This document shows positions 8,467 to 16,962 of a stretch of 64,000 bases of DNA, one piece after another. A model generated the notes under the pieces. That model did no database searches. It was not told the DNA's origin and saw only the letters and a program-made list of their open reading frames with translations. The stretch is taken from positions 4,092,001 to 4,156,000 of the forward strand of contig NZ_CP096829.1 in the NCBI RefSeq assembly GCF_023272795.1. The letters run 5' to 3'. Made by a program: the position numbers and the translations under genes. Origin of the DNA: Flavobacterium humidisoli. GTDB lineage: Bacteria > Bacteroidota > Bacteroidia > Flavobacteriales > Flavobacteriaceae. Every line of letters starts with the position of its first letter. Within the stretch, counting starts at the first letter, position 1.

Positions 8467-9144
8467 TTATAATTCAATAGAATCTCCGATTGGTAAAAGC
8501 ATTAAATCTTTTCCTTTATCGAAAAATTTGCGGATTGCTTCTTCATGATTGATTTCTATATAGCCAAAAGTGTCAAAGTGATACCCTAAAACTTTGTCAC
8601 ATTCTACAAAATCTGAAGCGATAATAGCATCTTCTACATCCATTGTAAAGTTGTCTCCAATTGGAAGAATTACTAAATCTAATTTTGTACGAAGCGGAAT
8701 CAATTTCATATCGTAAGTCAAAGCAGTGTCTCCAGCGATATAGATATTTTTATGTTCTCCTTCGATTACAAAACCTCCAGGATTTCCTCCGTATGTACCA
8801 TCAGAAAAACTGCTTGAGTGAATTGCGTTTACATATTTTACCTTTCCGAAATCAAATTTCCAACTTCCACCGTGATTCATTGGGTGCGAATTGAATCCTT
8901 TTTTCGCATAATGACTTGCAATTTCTGCATTAGAAACAATAACCGCATTGGTATTTTTTGCAATCGCCTCAACGTCTAAAACGTGATCTGAGTGTGCATG
9001 CGTCAATAAGATATAATCGGCTTTTATTGTACTAAGATTGATTGATGCTGCTTGTGGATTTCCAGTAATAAATGGATCCACTATGATATGTTTCCCTCCT
9101 ACTTCAATTCCTAATGAAGCATGTCCGTAGTATGTAATTTTCAT
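8467..9144 (-). CDS. UPF0173 family metal-dependent hydrolase (metallo-beta-lactamase fold)
   Basis: 225 residues with the metallo-beta-lactamase signature THAHSDHVLD (about residues 48-57), a further metal ligand region MNHGGSW, a conserved IAGDT segment and a C-terminal GYHFDTFG. This matches the UPF0173 (YtkL-like) family of small cytoplasmic metal-dependent hydrolases whose physiological substrate is not established. It follows menA by 29 bases on the same strand and probably shares its transcript. A link to quinone synthesis has not been shown and is inference from position only. Confidence 0.88.
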   Translation of the reverse strand: MKITYYGHASLGIEVGGKHIIVDPFITGNPQAASINLSTIKADYILLTHAHSDHVLDVEAIAKNTNAVIVSNAEIASHYAKKGFNSHPMNHGGSWKFDFGKVKYVNAIHSSSFSDGTYGGNPGGFVIEGEHKNIYIAGDTALTYDMKLIPLRTKLDLVILPIGDNFTMDVEDAIIASDFVECDKVLGYHFDTFGYIEINHEEAIRKFFDKGKDLMLLPIGDSIEL

Positions 9145-9173
9145 TTTGTTACTTTTTATAGTTAAACGTTTTT

Positions 9174-10136
9174 TTATCTACCTCCTAAAAAGAGGTTTAC
9201 AATAATGTCTGAAATCAAAGAAATCATACATACTGTAAGTAATATAGAAAGCAAGAATGTGCTTAATGCAAGTTTCTTCAATTCTGGATCTAATAATTTT
9301 GGATCTTGATTTTTGTAAACCGTGATTAAATGTTTTGTCAACGGAATATAAGCCAATAAAAACAAGTATTGGTCGAAGTTGTAATCGCTTAAAATAGCAA
9401 ATACAACTACTAACACCATTGCAGTGATTATTAGAAAAAAGTGATAGTTTTTAGCTCTTTTCGCTCCTATTTGCACCACAATTGTATTTTTGCCCGATTT
9501 TTTATCTGATTCCTGATCGCGCATATTGTTTAGATTTAGAACCCCAACACTCAATAATCCGATTGCAACGGCTGGAAGAATCAAGAGCGGATCAACTTCT
9601 TTTGCGTATAAAAAGTTCACTCCTAACGTACTCACTAATCCGAAGAAAATGAAAACGAATAAATCTCCAAATCCTCTATAACCATAAGCAGAATTACCAA
9701 CGGTATAACGAATAGCAGAAACAATAGCCGCGATACCTAATAATAGAAAAAAGATTGAATATCCGAAATTGTCTTTTCCGAAAGCAAAATAAATTAATAC
9801 GATTGCAGACAATAACGTTAAAAGGGAAGTAATAATAATGGCTTTTTTCATTGCCTGAGGCGAAATAATACCACTCTGAATAGCGCGTTGTGGCCCTACT
9901 CGATCAGCATTATCAGTTCCTTTTACTCCATCGCCATAATCGTTTGCAAAATTGGATAAAACCTGTAATCCTAACGTTGTCAATAGAGCAAAACCAAAAA
10001 CTTTCCAGCTGAATACTTCTGTTGGAGTGTTAATCGTTTCTGTTGGATTTGACAATGCATAAATACTTCCAACTATAATTCCGGAAACTGATAAAGGTAA
10101 TGTGCGCAATCTAGCGGCTTCAATCCAATGTTTCAT
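9174..10136 (-). CDS. menA: 1,4-dihydroxy-2-naphthoate polyprenyltransferase MenA
   Basis: MenA attaches the polyprenyl chain to DHNA in the cytoplasmic membrane, giving demethylmenaquinone. The 320-residue protein is a UbiA-superfamily polytopic enzyme. The first Asp-rich motif is NDYGDGVKGTDNAD and the second is NNMRDQESDKKSGK, which together bind the Mg-pyrophosphate of the prenyl donor. About eight to nine hydrophobic segments are visible, and the protein starts MKHWIEAARLRTLP as is typical. It lies downstream of menB on the same strand, separated by a 101-base gap that carries a dispersed repeat. Confidence 0.95.
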   Translation of the reverse strand: MKHWIEAARLRTLPLSVSGIIVGSIYALSNPTETINTPTEVFSWKVFGFALLTTLGLQVLSNFANDYGDGVKGTDNADRVGPQRAIQSGIISPQAMKKAIIITSLLTLLSAIVLIYFAFGKDNFGYSIFFLLLGIAAIVSAIRYTVGNSAYGYRGFGDLFVFIFFGLVSTLGVNFLYAKEVDPLLILPAVAIGLLSVGVLNLNNMRDQESDKKSGKNTIVVQIGAKRAKNYHFFLIITAMVLVVVFAILSDYNFDQYLFLLAYIPLTKHLITVYKNQDPKLLDPELKKLALSTFLLSILLTVCMISLISDIIVNLFLGGR

Positions 10137-10163
10137 TTATTCTTTTAGTTTTAGTTTTATTTT

Positions 10164-10222
10164 GTTTCAAGTTTGAAGTTTCAAGTTATCCACAGAACGT
10201 GTAACCTGAAACTTGAAACCTT
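10164..10222. repeat. dispersed intergenic repeat, family 4 (TTTCAAGTTT)
   Basis: Holds GTTTCAAGTTTGAAG, TTTCAAGTTA and, in inverted orientation, CCTGAAACTTGAAACC, so it can fold on itself between menB and menA. A similar block is at 43502-43527. Confidence 0.6.
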
Positions 10223-10237
10223 AAACTATTTATTAAT

Positions 10238-11071
10238 TTATGGTAACCACTTATTTTCACCGAAGTTTGGTTTTCTTTTCTCTAAGAAAGCGTTTCTTCC
10301 TTCTTTTGCTTCTTCGGTCATGTAAGCTAAACGAGTTGCTTCTCCTGCAAAAACCTGTTGTCCAACCATTCCGTCGTCTGTCAAGTTCATTGCAAATTTT
10401 AGCATTTTTATAGATGTTGGTGATTTTTGAAGAATTTCCTGCGCCCACTCATAAGCAGTAGCTTCTAACTCGTCATGTGGAATTACAGCATTTACCATAC
10501 CCATTTCAAAAGCTTCTTGAGCAGAATAATTTCTACCTAAAAAGAAAATTTCACGAGCTTTTTTCTGACCTACCATTTTAGCTAAATATGCCGATCCGTA
10601 ACCACCGTCAAAACTTGTCACGTCTGCATCAGTTTGTTTAAAAATGGCGTGTTCTTTACTTGCAAGCGTCATATCGCAAACTACGTGCAAACTGTGCCCA
10701 CCGCCTACAGCCCATCCTGGAACCACTGCAATGACTACTTTAGGCATAAAACGAATTAAACGCTGCACTTCTAGAATATTTAAACGGTGTTGTCCGTCGT
10801 CTCCAACGTATCCTTGGTGTCCACGTGCATTTTGATCTCCTCCACTGCAGAAAGAATAAACTCCGTCTTTTGTTGAAGGTCCTTCAGCTGAAAGTAAAAC
10901 TACACCAATCGAAGTATCTTCTTGTGCATCATAAAAAGCTTGGTATAATTCTGAAGTAGTTTTAGGACGAAATGCATTTCTAACATTAGGTCTGTTAAAG
11001 GCTATTCTCGCTACTCCATTGCATTTTTTATAAGTTATATCTTCAAATTCTCTGGCTGTAATCCAATCCAT
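10238..11071 (-). CDS. menB: 1,4-dihydroxy-2-naphthoyl-CoA synthase MenB
   Basis: MenB closes the ring of o-succinylbenzoyl-CoA in menaquinone synthesis (crotonase fold). I chose the ATG at 11069-11071, giving 277 residues beginning MDWITAREFEDITY, because this is where family similarity starts; an in-frame extension of 15 residues upstream is not family-like. The oxyanion-hole segments are FCSGGDQ (residues 75-80) and VGGGHS (122-127). The active-site segment reads QTDADVTSFDGGYGS, with Asp where the bicarbonate-dependent class has Gly, so this should be a bicarbonate-independent enzyme (inference from family knowledge). menA follows. Confidence 0.95.
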   Translation of the reverse strand: MDWITAREFEDITYKKCNGVARIAFNRPNVRNAFRPKTTSELYQAFYDAQEDTSIGVVLLSAEGPSTKDGVYSFCSGGDQNARGHQGYVGDDGQHRLNILEVQRLIRFMPKVVIAVVPGWAVGGGHSLHVVCDMTLASKEHAIFKQTDADVTSFDGGYGSAYLAKMVGQKKAREIFFLGRNYSAQEAFEMGMVNAVIPHDELEATAYEWAQEILQKSPTSIKMLKFAMNLTDDGMVGQQVFAGEATRLAYMTEEAKEGRNAFLEKRKPNFGENKWLP

Positions 11072-11733
11072 TTTGATTTTTTGTTTAAAAATAATTATAG
11101 GGTAAAAATAAAGCATTTTTACTACTTTACCTACTCAATCGCTCTTAAGTCTTTGCTAAATTGACTTCTAATGTTAACAATTGGTATTTACTTACAAAAA
11201 ATAACATTTTTTAACATTAGTTTAGAAAAATAATAATTAATTTTACATCCTAGAAATCAACGAGATACAAAACATTTCAAAGATTTCAGATTGATTTTCT
11301 TTCACTGATTTATTAACCTAAAAAATGATTTTTTTGAGAAAATTTAAAAAATTTGTCGCTCATTTTTTTAGGGTTTTAAGTAACAAACCTCAATTAAAGG
11401 AGCAAATGATTTATGTGTTTGTCGAAACTTCAAAAAGAAAAAAGTAACACCTAAGGTTAAATGTTAGAATTGTCTATTGATTAGTATAGAAATGATAACG
11501 AAAAGAGGAAAAAAGTACTAATTCACAACTTTCTAAAAGTTATTTTATAAAACCAATGGATGAGCCGTGAAATTCTCTTTTTTGCTTTTAAGATAGGTGC
11601 ATTGATTATTTAAAAGACATACCATCGATGGGACGATCTCTAAAATTCGTAAAGCCATTGTCCTGAGATGAATTCGAATTATTTTATTTCTGTTTTTTTT
11701 TAATTACAATTTTTTTTAAAACTGAATAAAAAG
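11072..11733. other. long AT-rich gap upstream of menB
   Basis: About 660 bases without a recognised gene. Apart from the 40-aa frame at 11325-11447 I see only homopolymer A/T runs. The stretch around 11560-11680 is somewhat less AT-rich and contains CATCGATGG and GAATTCGAATT. No tRNA or known riboswitch motif is apparent. Confidence 0.5.
11325..11447 (+). CDS. possible 40-aa basic small protein in the long gap upstream of menB
   Basis: An ATG-started frame of 40 codons plus TAA. The product begins MIFLRKFKKFVAHFFRVL and ends FVETSKRKK, with a basic amphipathic N-terminal half. No family is recognised. A weak promoter-like TAATTTTA stands about 85 bases upstream. It may be chance, but it is the only frame of note in an 800-base gap that is divergent from menB. 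Confidence 0.25.
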   Translation: MIFLRKFKKFVAHFFRVLSNKPQLKEQMIYVFVETSKRKK

Positions 11734-11764
11734 CGAAAGGCTGCTTGTAATGAGCAGCCTTTCG
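11734..11764. terminator. strong hairpin terminator, probably for cvfB
   Basis: Perfect 12-bp stem CGAAAGGCTGCT with a 7-base loop. Read on the minus strand it is followed by CTTTTTATT, so it best serves the minus-strand cvfB gene, whose stop is at 11874. Confidence 0.75.
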
Positions 11765-11796
11765 TGTTATAATAATTTTGCTGACGCAAAAATAAA

Positions 11797-11880
11797 TTCC
11801 AAAAAATAAAAATTCTAAATTCCAATGAATGCGTTGAATCAATCTTGGAATTTGGGATTTAAAAGATTGGAATTTAATTT
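11797..11880. repeat. dispersed intergenic repeat, family 6 (AAATTCCAA / TTGGAATTT)
   Basis: Contains AAATTCCAATGAATG, CTTGGAATTTGGG and AAAAGATTGGAATTTA, the last running into the cvfB stop codon. AAAGATTGGAATTTA recurs at 40976-40990, and the AAATTCCAA/TTGGAATTT pair at 58586-58628. Confidence 0.6.
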
Positions 11881-12725
11881 ATTAGATAAATTCCGTCTTC
11901 TTTAATTTCGATCAGTTTTTCTTTGTACAGAGAACCTATTGCTTTTTTGAATGACTTTTTACTCATTTTCAAAACTGTTTTAATGTCTTCTGGATGAGAA
12001 TTATCGTTTAAACGAAGGAAACCTCTGCTAGCTCTTAATTCACTTAAAATCTTATCTGCATTTGGTTCGATACTCTCAACCCCTTGAGGCTGAAGCGCAA
12101 CATCAATTTTGTTGTCAGGACGAATGTTTTTAATATAACCGCGCATTCTGTCGCCGGTTCTTATTGAATCATCATAAACTTCATCTTTATACAAAAGACC
12201 TTTATGGCGTTCGTTTATAATAACATTAATCCCCATTTCGGTAATATGAGACACGATTAAATCCACTTCTTCGCCTTTTTCAACAGTCAACTTTTCATTA
12301 CTCAAAAATTGATTGGTTTTACTTGAAGCAACCAAACGATTGGTTTGTGTGTCTAAATATAAATAAACCAAATAGCGTTTTCCTTTTTCCATCGGACGCG
12401 CTTGTTCTTTAAACGGAACCAAGATATCTTTTTCCATACCCCAATCCATAAACGCACCAACATTATTAATGTAATTTACTCTCAAAAGAGCAAACTCATT
12501 AAGTAAAATATACGGAACCAAAGTTGTAGCAACTGGTCGCTGTTCATGATCTAAGTAAACAAAAACGATTAATTCTTCGCCAATTTCAAATACTTTTGGT
12601 ACATATTTATTGGGAAGCAAAACATCGTGAACGCCATCTGGATCGTTCTCAGGATCTCCTAAAAACAAACCAACTTTGGTGTCACGCAGTATAGTTAGGG
12701 TATTGTATTTTCCTATTTCTAGCAT
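11874..12725 (-). CDS. CvfB-type S1 RNA-binding protein
   Basis: 283 residues resembling CvfB/YitL: several S1-like OB folds followed by a C-terminal winged helix. The N-terminal part has GLFLGDPENDPDGVHDVLLP, the second fold contains NYINNVGAFMDWGMEKDILVP, the third VSHITEMGINVIINERHKGLLY. The C-terminal winged helix is around GFLRLNDNSHPEDIKTVL and SKKSFKKAIGSLYKEKLI. CvfB proteins bind RNA and affect virulence gene expression in firmicutes; the role in this group is not established. It is preceded by its own promoter-like element and followed by a strong hairpin, so it is probably a single-gene unit. Confidence 0.88.
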   Translation of the reverse strand: MLEIGKYNTLTILRDTKVGLFLGDPENDPDGVHDVLLPNKYVPKVFEIGEELIVFVYLDHEQRPVATTLVPYILLNEFALLRVNYINNVGAFMDWGMEKDILVPFKEQARPMEKGKRYLVYLYLDTQTNRLVASSKTNQFLSNEKLTVEKGEEVDLIVSHITEMGINVIINERHKGLLYKDEVYDDSIRTGDRMRGYIKNIRPDNKIDVALQPQGVESIEPNADKILSELRASRGFLRLNDNSHPEDIKTVLKMSKKSFKKAIGSLYKEKLIEIKEDGIYLIN

Positions 12726-12770
12726 TTTCTAAATATTCTAAGTTGATAATACAACTAAGTTTGTGAGTTG

Positions 12771-12799
12771 CAAAGGTACGAAGTTTGGCATCGTACAAA
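12771..12799 (-). promoter_or_regulatory. promoter of cvfB (-33 TTTG, -7 TACCTTTG)
   Basis: On the minus strand TTTG (12796-12799) is followed after 17 bases by TACCTTTG (12771-12778), a full match to TAnnTTTG. The start codon is 46 bases further on. Confidence 0.55.
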
Positions 12800-12840
12800 G
12801 AAATTAATTTAACAAAACTTGATTTGTAGGTAAAAAACAG

Positions 12841-12877
12841 AAAATCCCTTTATAAACAGAAGTTATAAAGGGATTTT
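12841..12877 (-). terminator. terminator after the DUF2853 gene
   Basis: Perfect 15-bp stem (AAAATCCCTTTATAA and its complement) with a 7-base loop, 19 bases after the stop codon of the minus-strand DUF2853 gene; the minus-strand 3' arm ends in a T run. Confidence 0.8.
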
Positions 12878-12896
12878 GAATTATATCTAACTTAGA

Positions 12897-13238
12897 TTAT
12901 TTAAAGATGCTTTCTTTTTTAAAATGTACAGTAAGTAAATAATAAACTACAGCTCTATATTTGTTTTTATTTGATTTTCCGTATTTTTCCATAACAGCAT
13001 CAATTCCTTTATCTAAATCTGGACCACTATTCAAACCTAATTTCTTAATTAGAAAGTTGTTTTTTACGGTATCCAATTCTGATTGTTGCGAAGAAGCTAC
13101 TGTAGAGGCGTCATCATTATAAATTGATGGACCGCAAGCAATTGTAACTTTTGTTAGTAAATCTACATCAGCTGTAATACCACATTTCTCTTTTAAATCA
13201 GTCGTGTACTTCTTAATTAATTCTTCTCTCTTGCTCAT
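12897..13238 (-). CDS. DUF2853 family protein
   Basis: 113 residues, all soluble, beginning MSKREELIKKYTTDLKEKCG. The pattern (helical N-terminus, VTIACGPSIYNDDASTVA in the middle, KNKYRAVVYYLLTVHFKK near the end) fits the DUF2853 family of small, mostly helical proteins with no assigned function. It has its own promoter and terminator and so is probably transcribed alone. It sits between menD and cvfB on the same strand. Confidence 0.85.
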   Translation of the reverse strand: MSKREELIKKYTTDLKEKCGITADVDLLTKVTIACGPSIYNDDASTVASSQQSELDTVKNNFLIKKLGLNSGPDLDKGIDAVMEKYGKSNKNKYRAVVYYLLTVHFKKESIFK

Positions 13239-13267
13239 ACTATAAATTTATTTGGTGAATAATGGCC

Positions 13268-13298
13268 CAAATCTATAGCTAAAGAAGCAATAAATCAA
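13268..13298 (-). promoter_or_regulatory. promoter of the DUF2853 gene (-33 TTG, -7 TAGATTTG)
   Basis: Minus strand: TTG at 13296-13298, a 20-base spacer, then TAGATTTG at 13268-13275, both matching the Bacteroidota consensus. The start codon follows 29 bases later. Confidence 0.6.
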
Positions 13299-13327
13299 TA
13301 ATTTTAACAAAATTTTTCTTTCAAAAA

Positions 13328-14989
13328 TTAATATAGATATTTAAAATATTGTTTTAAAATCTGATCATTCTCAAATGTTGGCGTAAACACTTCCAAAATT
13401 GCTGGTAAATCATCTGAACTATATAATGATTGTATTCCGCTTTCTAAAGATTCATTATCTTTTGCTGTATAATAATTAAAACTATACATCTTAGCCAAAT
13501 GTTCGGCAGTAAGATTATGAGATGTTTCAAAGTAGGTATTAAAAACAGGTTTTTCTTGATGGCCTGGCAAAATCCTAAAGATTCCTCCTCCTCCATTATT
13601 AATCAAAATAATCTTGAAGTTTTTTGGAATGTACGAATTCCATAAAGCATTGCTATCGTACAAGAAACTAATGTCTCCAGTTACAAAAACAGTTTGCTTT
13701 TTATTTCCAACTGCCGCTCCAATTGCTGTAGAAGTGCTTCCATCAATTCCGCTTGTCCCGCGATTACAGAATACTTCAATAGAACTATCAATATCGATTA
13801 ATTGCGCATAGCGAATTGCAGAACTGTTGCTAATTTGCAGCAGACTGTTTTTAGGAAGTGATTCAATTACTTTTTCGAAAACTTTAAAATCAGAAAATTC
13901 AATTTTACTTAAATATTCTTTTCTTCTCTCTAATCTCGTTTGGTAAACAGCATCTACATTTTTAAAATAATTGCTTTTTACAAAAGATGTTTTTGAAAGC
14001 AGATTTTTAAAGAAATCATTAGGTTGCATCTCAAAATGTTTTGTCAATGCTCCAAATGTATCATATGCTCTTAAAGTATCAATGTGCCAATGTTGTTCTG
14101 GCTTGTATTTTCGTAAAAATCCTTTAATTCTTTTTGAGACAACCATACCTCCAAAAGTTATTAAAACCTCAGGGTTAAACTTCTTAAAATCAAAATCATC
14201 AAAAGGAGTAATTAAAGTGTCTATTGAATTGATAAAACTAGGATGATGTAGATTTGATGTTGTTTCTGTTAGCACAACAATTGATGGATCTGAAGCTAAA
14301 TTTTCAATAACTTCTTTGTCAATTGCATTTGCTTCGTTAACCCCAACTAAGATTAATTTTTGCTTTGCAGTATTCCAAATAGAAACTACATCGTCGCTAT
14401 TTTCTATGGTTTGGGGAAAAACTTCTGATTCAGGATTTGTAATTATCGGCTGTACAGAAAGTTCTTCTGTTGTTTCGTACAAAGGTTCTTCAAAAGGTGC
14501 ATTAATATGAACTGGACCTTTCTTTAGAATTGCGGTTTCAATTGCCAAATTGATTTTTAGATCATTTTCCTCCGAAGCTTCTTCGGTCAAATTTGCATTA
14601 AAAACCGAATGATTAGAGAAAACATTTTCCTGACGAATCGTTTGGCCGTCGCCAATATCAATTTTACTCTGCGGACGATCAGCAGAAATTACAATTAAAG
14701 GAATTTGGCTGTAAAACGCTTCCGCGAAAGCGGGATAATAATTCAATAAAGCCGATCCTGAAGTACAAACAATTGCAGTTGGCTTTTGGGTTTGCTGTGC
14801 AATTCCTAGAGCAAAAAAAGCGGCACATCGCTCATCTGCAATACTGTAGCAGGTAAAATTTGGATTTTGAGCAAATCCAATAGTTAATGGTGCATTTCTA
14901 GATCCTGGAGAAATTATTATATTAACAATGCCTTTGGCAGATAAAATTTCGATAATGCTTTGTGCAAGCGCTATTTTGGGGTAAATCAT
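13328..14989 (-). CDS. menD: SEPHCHC synthase MenD (2-oxoglutarate decarboxylase)
   Basis: MenD is the thiamine-diphosphate enzyme that joins 2-oxoglutarate-derived succinic semialdehyde to isochorismate, the first committed step of menaquinone synthesis. The 553-residue length is normal. Visible signatures are SPGSRNAPL (from residue 27), CTSGSALLNYYPAFAEA, and the ThDP/Mg segment TGDISFLYDSNAL followed by NNGGGGIFR. It is cytoplasmic. It is the first men gene in the direction of transcription, but separate promoters and terminators lie between it and menB, so it is not in one transcript with them. No menF or menE is seen in the window. Confidence 0.95.
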   Translation of the reverse strand: MIYPKIALAQSIIEILSAKGIVNIIISPGSRNAPLTIGFAQNPNFTCYSIADERCAAFFALGIAQQTQKPTAIVCTSGSALLNYYPAFAEAFYSQIPLIVISADRPQSKIDIGDGQTIRQENVFSNHSVFNANLTEEASEENDLKINLAIETAILKKGPVHINAPFEEPLYETTEELSVQPIITNPESEVFPQTIENSDDVVSIWNTAKQKLILVGVNEANAIDKEVIENLASDPSIVVLTETTSNLHHPSFINSIDTLITPFDDFDFKKFNPEVLITFGGMVVSKRIKGFLRKYKPEQHWHIDTLRAYDTFGALTKHFEMQPNDFFKNLLSKTSFVKSNYFKNVDAVYQTRLERRKEYLSKIEFSDFKVFEKVIESLPKNSLLQISNSSAIRYAQLIDIDSSIEVFCNRGTSGIDGSTSTAIGAAVGNKKQTVFVTGDISFLYDSNALWNSYIPKNFKIILINNGGGGIFRILPGHQEKPVFNTYFETSHNLTAEHLAKMYSFNYYTAKDNESLESGIQSLYSSDDLPAILEVFTPTFENDQILKQYFKYLY

Positions 14990-15051
14990 TCCGGTCGTGT
15001 ATTATTTTTTTTAAAGAAAAATCCTTATTTAATCTTTCTTTCTCTTGCTTA

Positions 15052-15059
15052 CAAAGTTA
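15052..15059 (-). promoter_or_regulatory. -7 promoter element for menD
   Basis: TAACTTTG on the minus strand matches TAnnTTTG, 62 bases before the menD start codon. No clear -33 element. Confidence 0.35.
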
Positions 15060-15124
15060 CAAACTTCGCACTTGATTTATATTATAATTAGGAATATATT
15101 AAGGCTCTTTCTCAAAAAAGGGGA

Positions 15125-15132
15125 TATATTTG
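15125..15132 (+). promoter_or_regulatory. -7 promoter element for the thioredoxin-like gene
   Basis: TATATTTG, an exact TAnnTTTG match, lies 34 bases before the ATG at 15167. The -33 region has only a weak TTTC. Confidence 0.45.
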
Positions 15133-15166
15133 TAAAATCGAATAATTAATAAAAGTTAGACTTAAT

Positions 15167-16342
15167 ATGCGTTTCTTATTTATACTTTTTTTATCTGTTG
15201 CTTTTCAAACCATAACTTCTCAGAATCAGTTTGTTCCTGTTGAAGTTCCTTACAAAACGGCTTTAGAAAATGCAAAAAAAGAAGGAAAACCACTTTTTGT
15301 AATGCTTTATGCCGATTGGTGTCCGCATTGTAATTTAATGAAAACCGAAGTTTTAAACGATCCTGCTGTTATTGATTTTTTGAACAAGAATTTTGTATGC
15401 ACTTATAAAAATATAGAAAAAGAAGAAGGAATTGCTTTAAAGAACCAATTCAACACAAAATCACTTCCTACCTTTTTATTTATTGATAGCAATGAAACGC
15501 TAATTTATGCTCTAAAAGGAGAAATGAAAAAAGCTGAATTTCAAAATGAATTGCGTTATGCTTTAAATCCAAAAATGCAATTACCTTATTTAGAAAAGGA
15601 ATTTCTTGCAGACCCAAGCAATTCTGATAAATTTTTCGCGTATTTAAATACTTTAAAAAAAGGAAAAGACAGAACAGAATTATCAATACCAACTCATATC
15701 TATTTGGATACTCAATCGGACAATCAATTGGTTAGTGAATTAAACTGGAGAGTTATAGCCAATGGGGTTACCGATATTAAATCTAGAGAATTTCAGTTTG
15801 TTTTAAACCATCAGAAGGAATTTGCAGCTGTAGCATCTCAAAATCGTGTTGACCGTAAAATTGAAAATATCGTAAACGAATTGCTTCGTCCTTTGGTTGA
15901 TAATTTAGATACGGTAAACTATTACAAACAAAGAGAAATTGCCAAATCTATCCGATTGCAAAAAACAGATTCTTTGGTTTTTAAATATGATCTGACGTTA
16001 GCGGAAAGAACTGAAAAATGGAATTTCTATAAAAAAGTTACTCTTGAAGACACTCAAAAATTAGTTTGGAACGATGCTAGTTTTTTAAAGGATATTGGAA
16101 ATACATATTTTAAGCATATTAAAGACACTGAAAGTTTAAAAAAGGCTATTTCTTGGGTAGATCGTTCTTTAGAATTAAATGATTCATACGACGGTAATTT
16201 GCTTGAAGCTAAGCTTTACAATAAAATAAAGAATAAGAAAAAAGCTTTAGAATATGCAAAAAACGCCAAAGCCATTGCTAAAGAAATGGATTGGAACTCT
16301 AAAGAAGTAGACGTTCTATTGGCCGAACTGAATACCAAATAA
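15167..16342 (+). CDS. secreted thioredoxin-fold protein with a helical C-terminal region
   Basis: 391 residues. A signal peptide (FLFILFLSVAF, cleavage near TSQ|N) exports it to the periplasm. A thioredoxin-like domain occupies about residues 28-140, with active site ADWCPHC (Cys52, Cys55) and the cis-proline segment KSLPTFLFID. CPHC resembles DsbA-type rather than thioredoxin CGPC centres, so an oxidase or isomerase role is possible. The remaining 250 residues are mostly helical, with a late TPR-like stretch (AISWVDRSLELNDSYDGNLLEAKLY). Close relatives in this phylum are annotated only as thioredoxin family. The following GNAT gene starts 13 bases later and is probably cotranscribed. Confidence 0.85.
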   Translation: MRFLFILFLSVAFQTITSQNQFVPVEVPYKTALENAKKEGKPLFVMLYADWCPHCNLMKTEVLNDPAVIDFLNKNFVCTYKNIEKEEGIALKNQFNTKSLPTFLFIDSNETLIYALKGEMKKAEFQNELRYALNPKMQLPYLEKEFLADPSNSDKFFAYLNTLKKGKDRTELSIPTHIYLDTQSDNQLVSELNWRVIANGVTDIKSREFQFVLNHQKEFAAVASQNRVDRKIENIVNELLRPLVDNLDTVNYYKQREIAKSIRLQKTDSLVFKYDLTLAERTEKWNFYKKVTLEDTQKLVWNDASFLKDIGNTYFKHIKDTESLKKAISWVDRSLELNDSYDGNLLEAKLYNKIKNKKKALEYAKNAKAIAKEMDWNSKEVDVLLAELNTK

Positions 16343-16355
16343 ATCGAAATAACCA

Positions 16356-16853
16356 ATGAGCATTATTTTAAGACCTGCAACAACAAACGATTTACAAAAG
16401 ATTCTAGAAATTGTAAATCACTCTATTTTACATACCACGGCTAATTACAGCTACGAGATTCAAACTTTGGAAGTTCAGACCAAATGGTTTGAAGATAAAA
16501 AAGCTAAAAATCTTCCTGTAATTGTAGCCGACTTAGATGGCGAAGTAGTTGGCTTTGGAAGTTATGGCCAATTTAGAGAGAAAATAGGTTATCAATATAC
16601 CGTAGAACATTCTGTCTATGTAGTGGACAATATTATCGGAAAAGGAATTGGTTCTAAACTTTTGACAGAATTAATTCGTTTAGCAAAAGAACAAGGTTAT
16701 CATGTTATGATTGGTGCAATTGATGCTGATAATGCAGGAAGCATTGCTTTTCATGAAAAATTCGGATTTGTAGCTACGGGCACGATTCGCGAAGTTGGCT
16801 ACAAATTTGACCATTGGCTAGATTTGGTTTTTATGCAGCTTATTTTAGCTTAA
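16356..16853 (+). CDS. GNAT family N-acetyltransferase (phosphinothricin/MnaT type)
   Basis: 165 residues with a complete GNAT fold. It begins IILRPATTNDLQKILEIVNH, has the acetyl-CoA pyrophosphate loop as VVDNIIGKGIGSKLL and the late AIDADNAGSIAFHEKFGFVATG segment. The sequence resembles the Pat/YncA (MnaT) subgroup, which acetylates phosphinothricin, methionine sulfoximine or related small amino compounds. The native substrate here cannot be read from sequence. It is cytoplasmic. It follows the thioredoxin-like gene closely but has no evident functional link to it. Confidence 0.88.
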   Translation: MSIILRPATTNDLQKILEIVNHSILHTTANYSYEIQTLEVQTKWFEDKKAKNLPVIVADLDGEVVGFGSYGQFREKIGYQYTVEHSVYVVDNIIGKGIGSKLLTELIRLAKEQGYHVMIGAIDADNAGSIAFHEKFGFVATGTIREVGYKFDHWLDLVFMQLILA

Positions 16854-16856
16854 CTG

Positions 16857-16913
16857 CAAAGTGCGCAAAGTATGTAAAAACTCTGTTCCTTTGACTCTTT
16901 GTACCTTTGAGAC
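16857..16913. repeat. dispersed intergenic repeat, family 3
   Basis: GCAAAGTGCGCAAAG, CTCTGTTCCTTTGACTC and TTTGTACCTTTGAGAC repeat the words seen at 5838-5900, again just after a stop codon. Confidence 0.6.
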
Positions 16914-16916
16914 TAA

Positions 16917-16956
16917 AAAAAAGCTCAAATTCGAATATTCAAATTTGAGCTTTTTT
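16917..16956. terminator. bidirectional terminator between the GNAT and glutathione peroxidase genes
   Basis: Perfect 15-bp stem AAAAAAGCTCAAATT with a 10-base loop; A run before and T run after allow use by both convergent genes. Confidence 0.85.
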
Positions 16957-16962
16957 ATGCTT

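Noticed and set aside
11072..11116. 15-residue N-terminal extension of MenB
   Set aside because: The extra residues are AT-rich and not family-like; similarity begins at the ATG at 11071.
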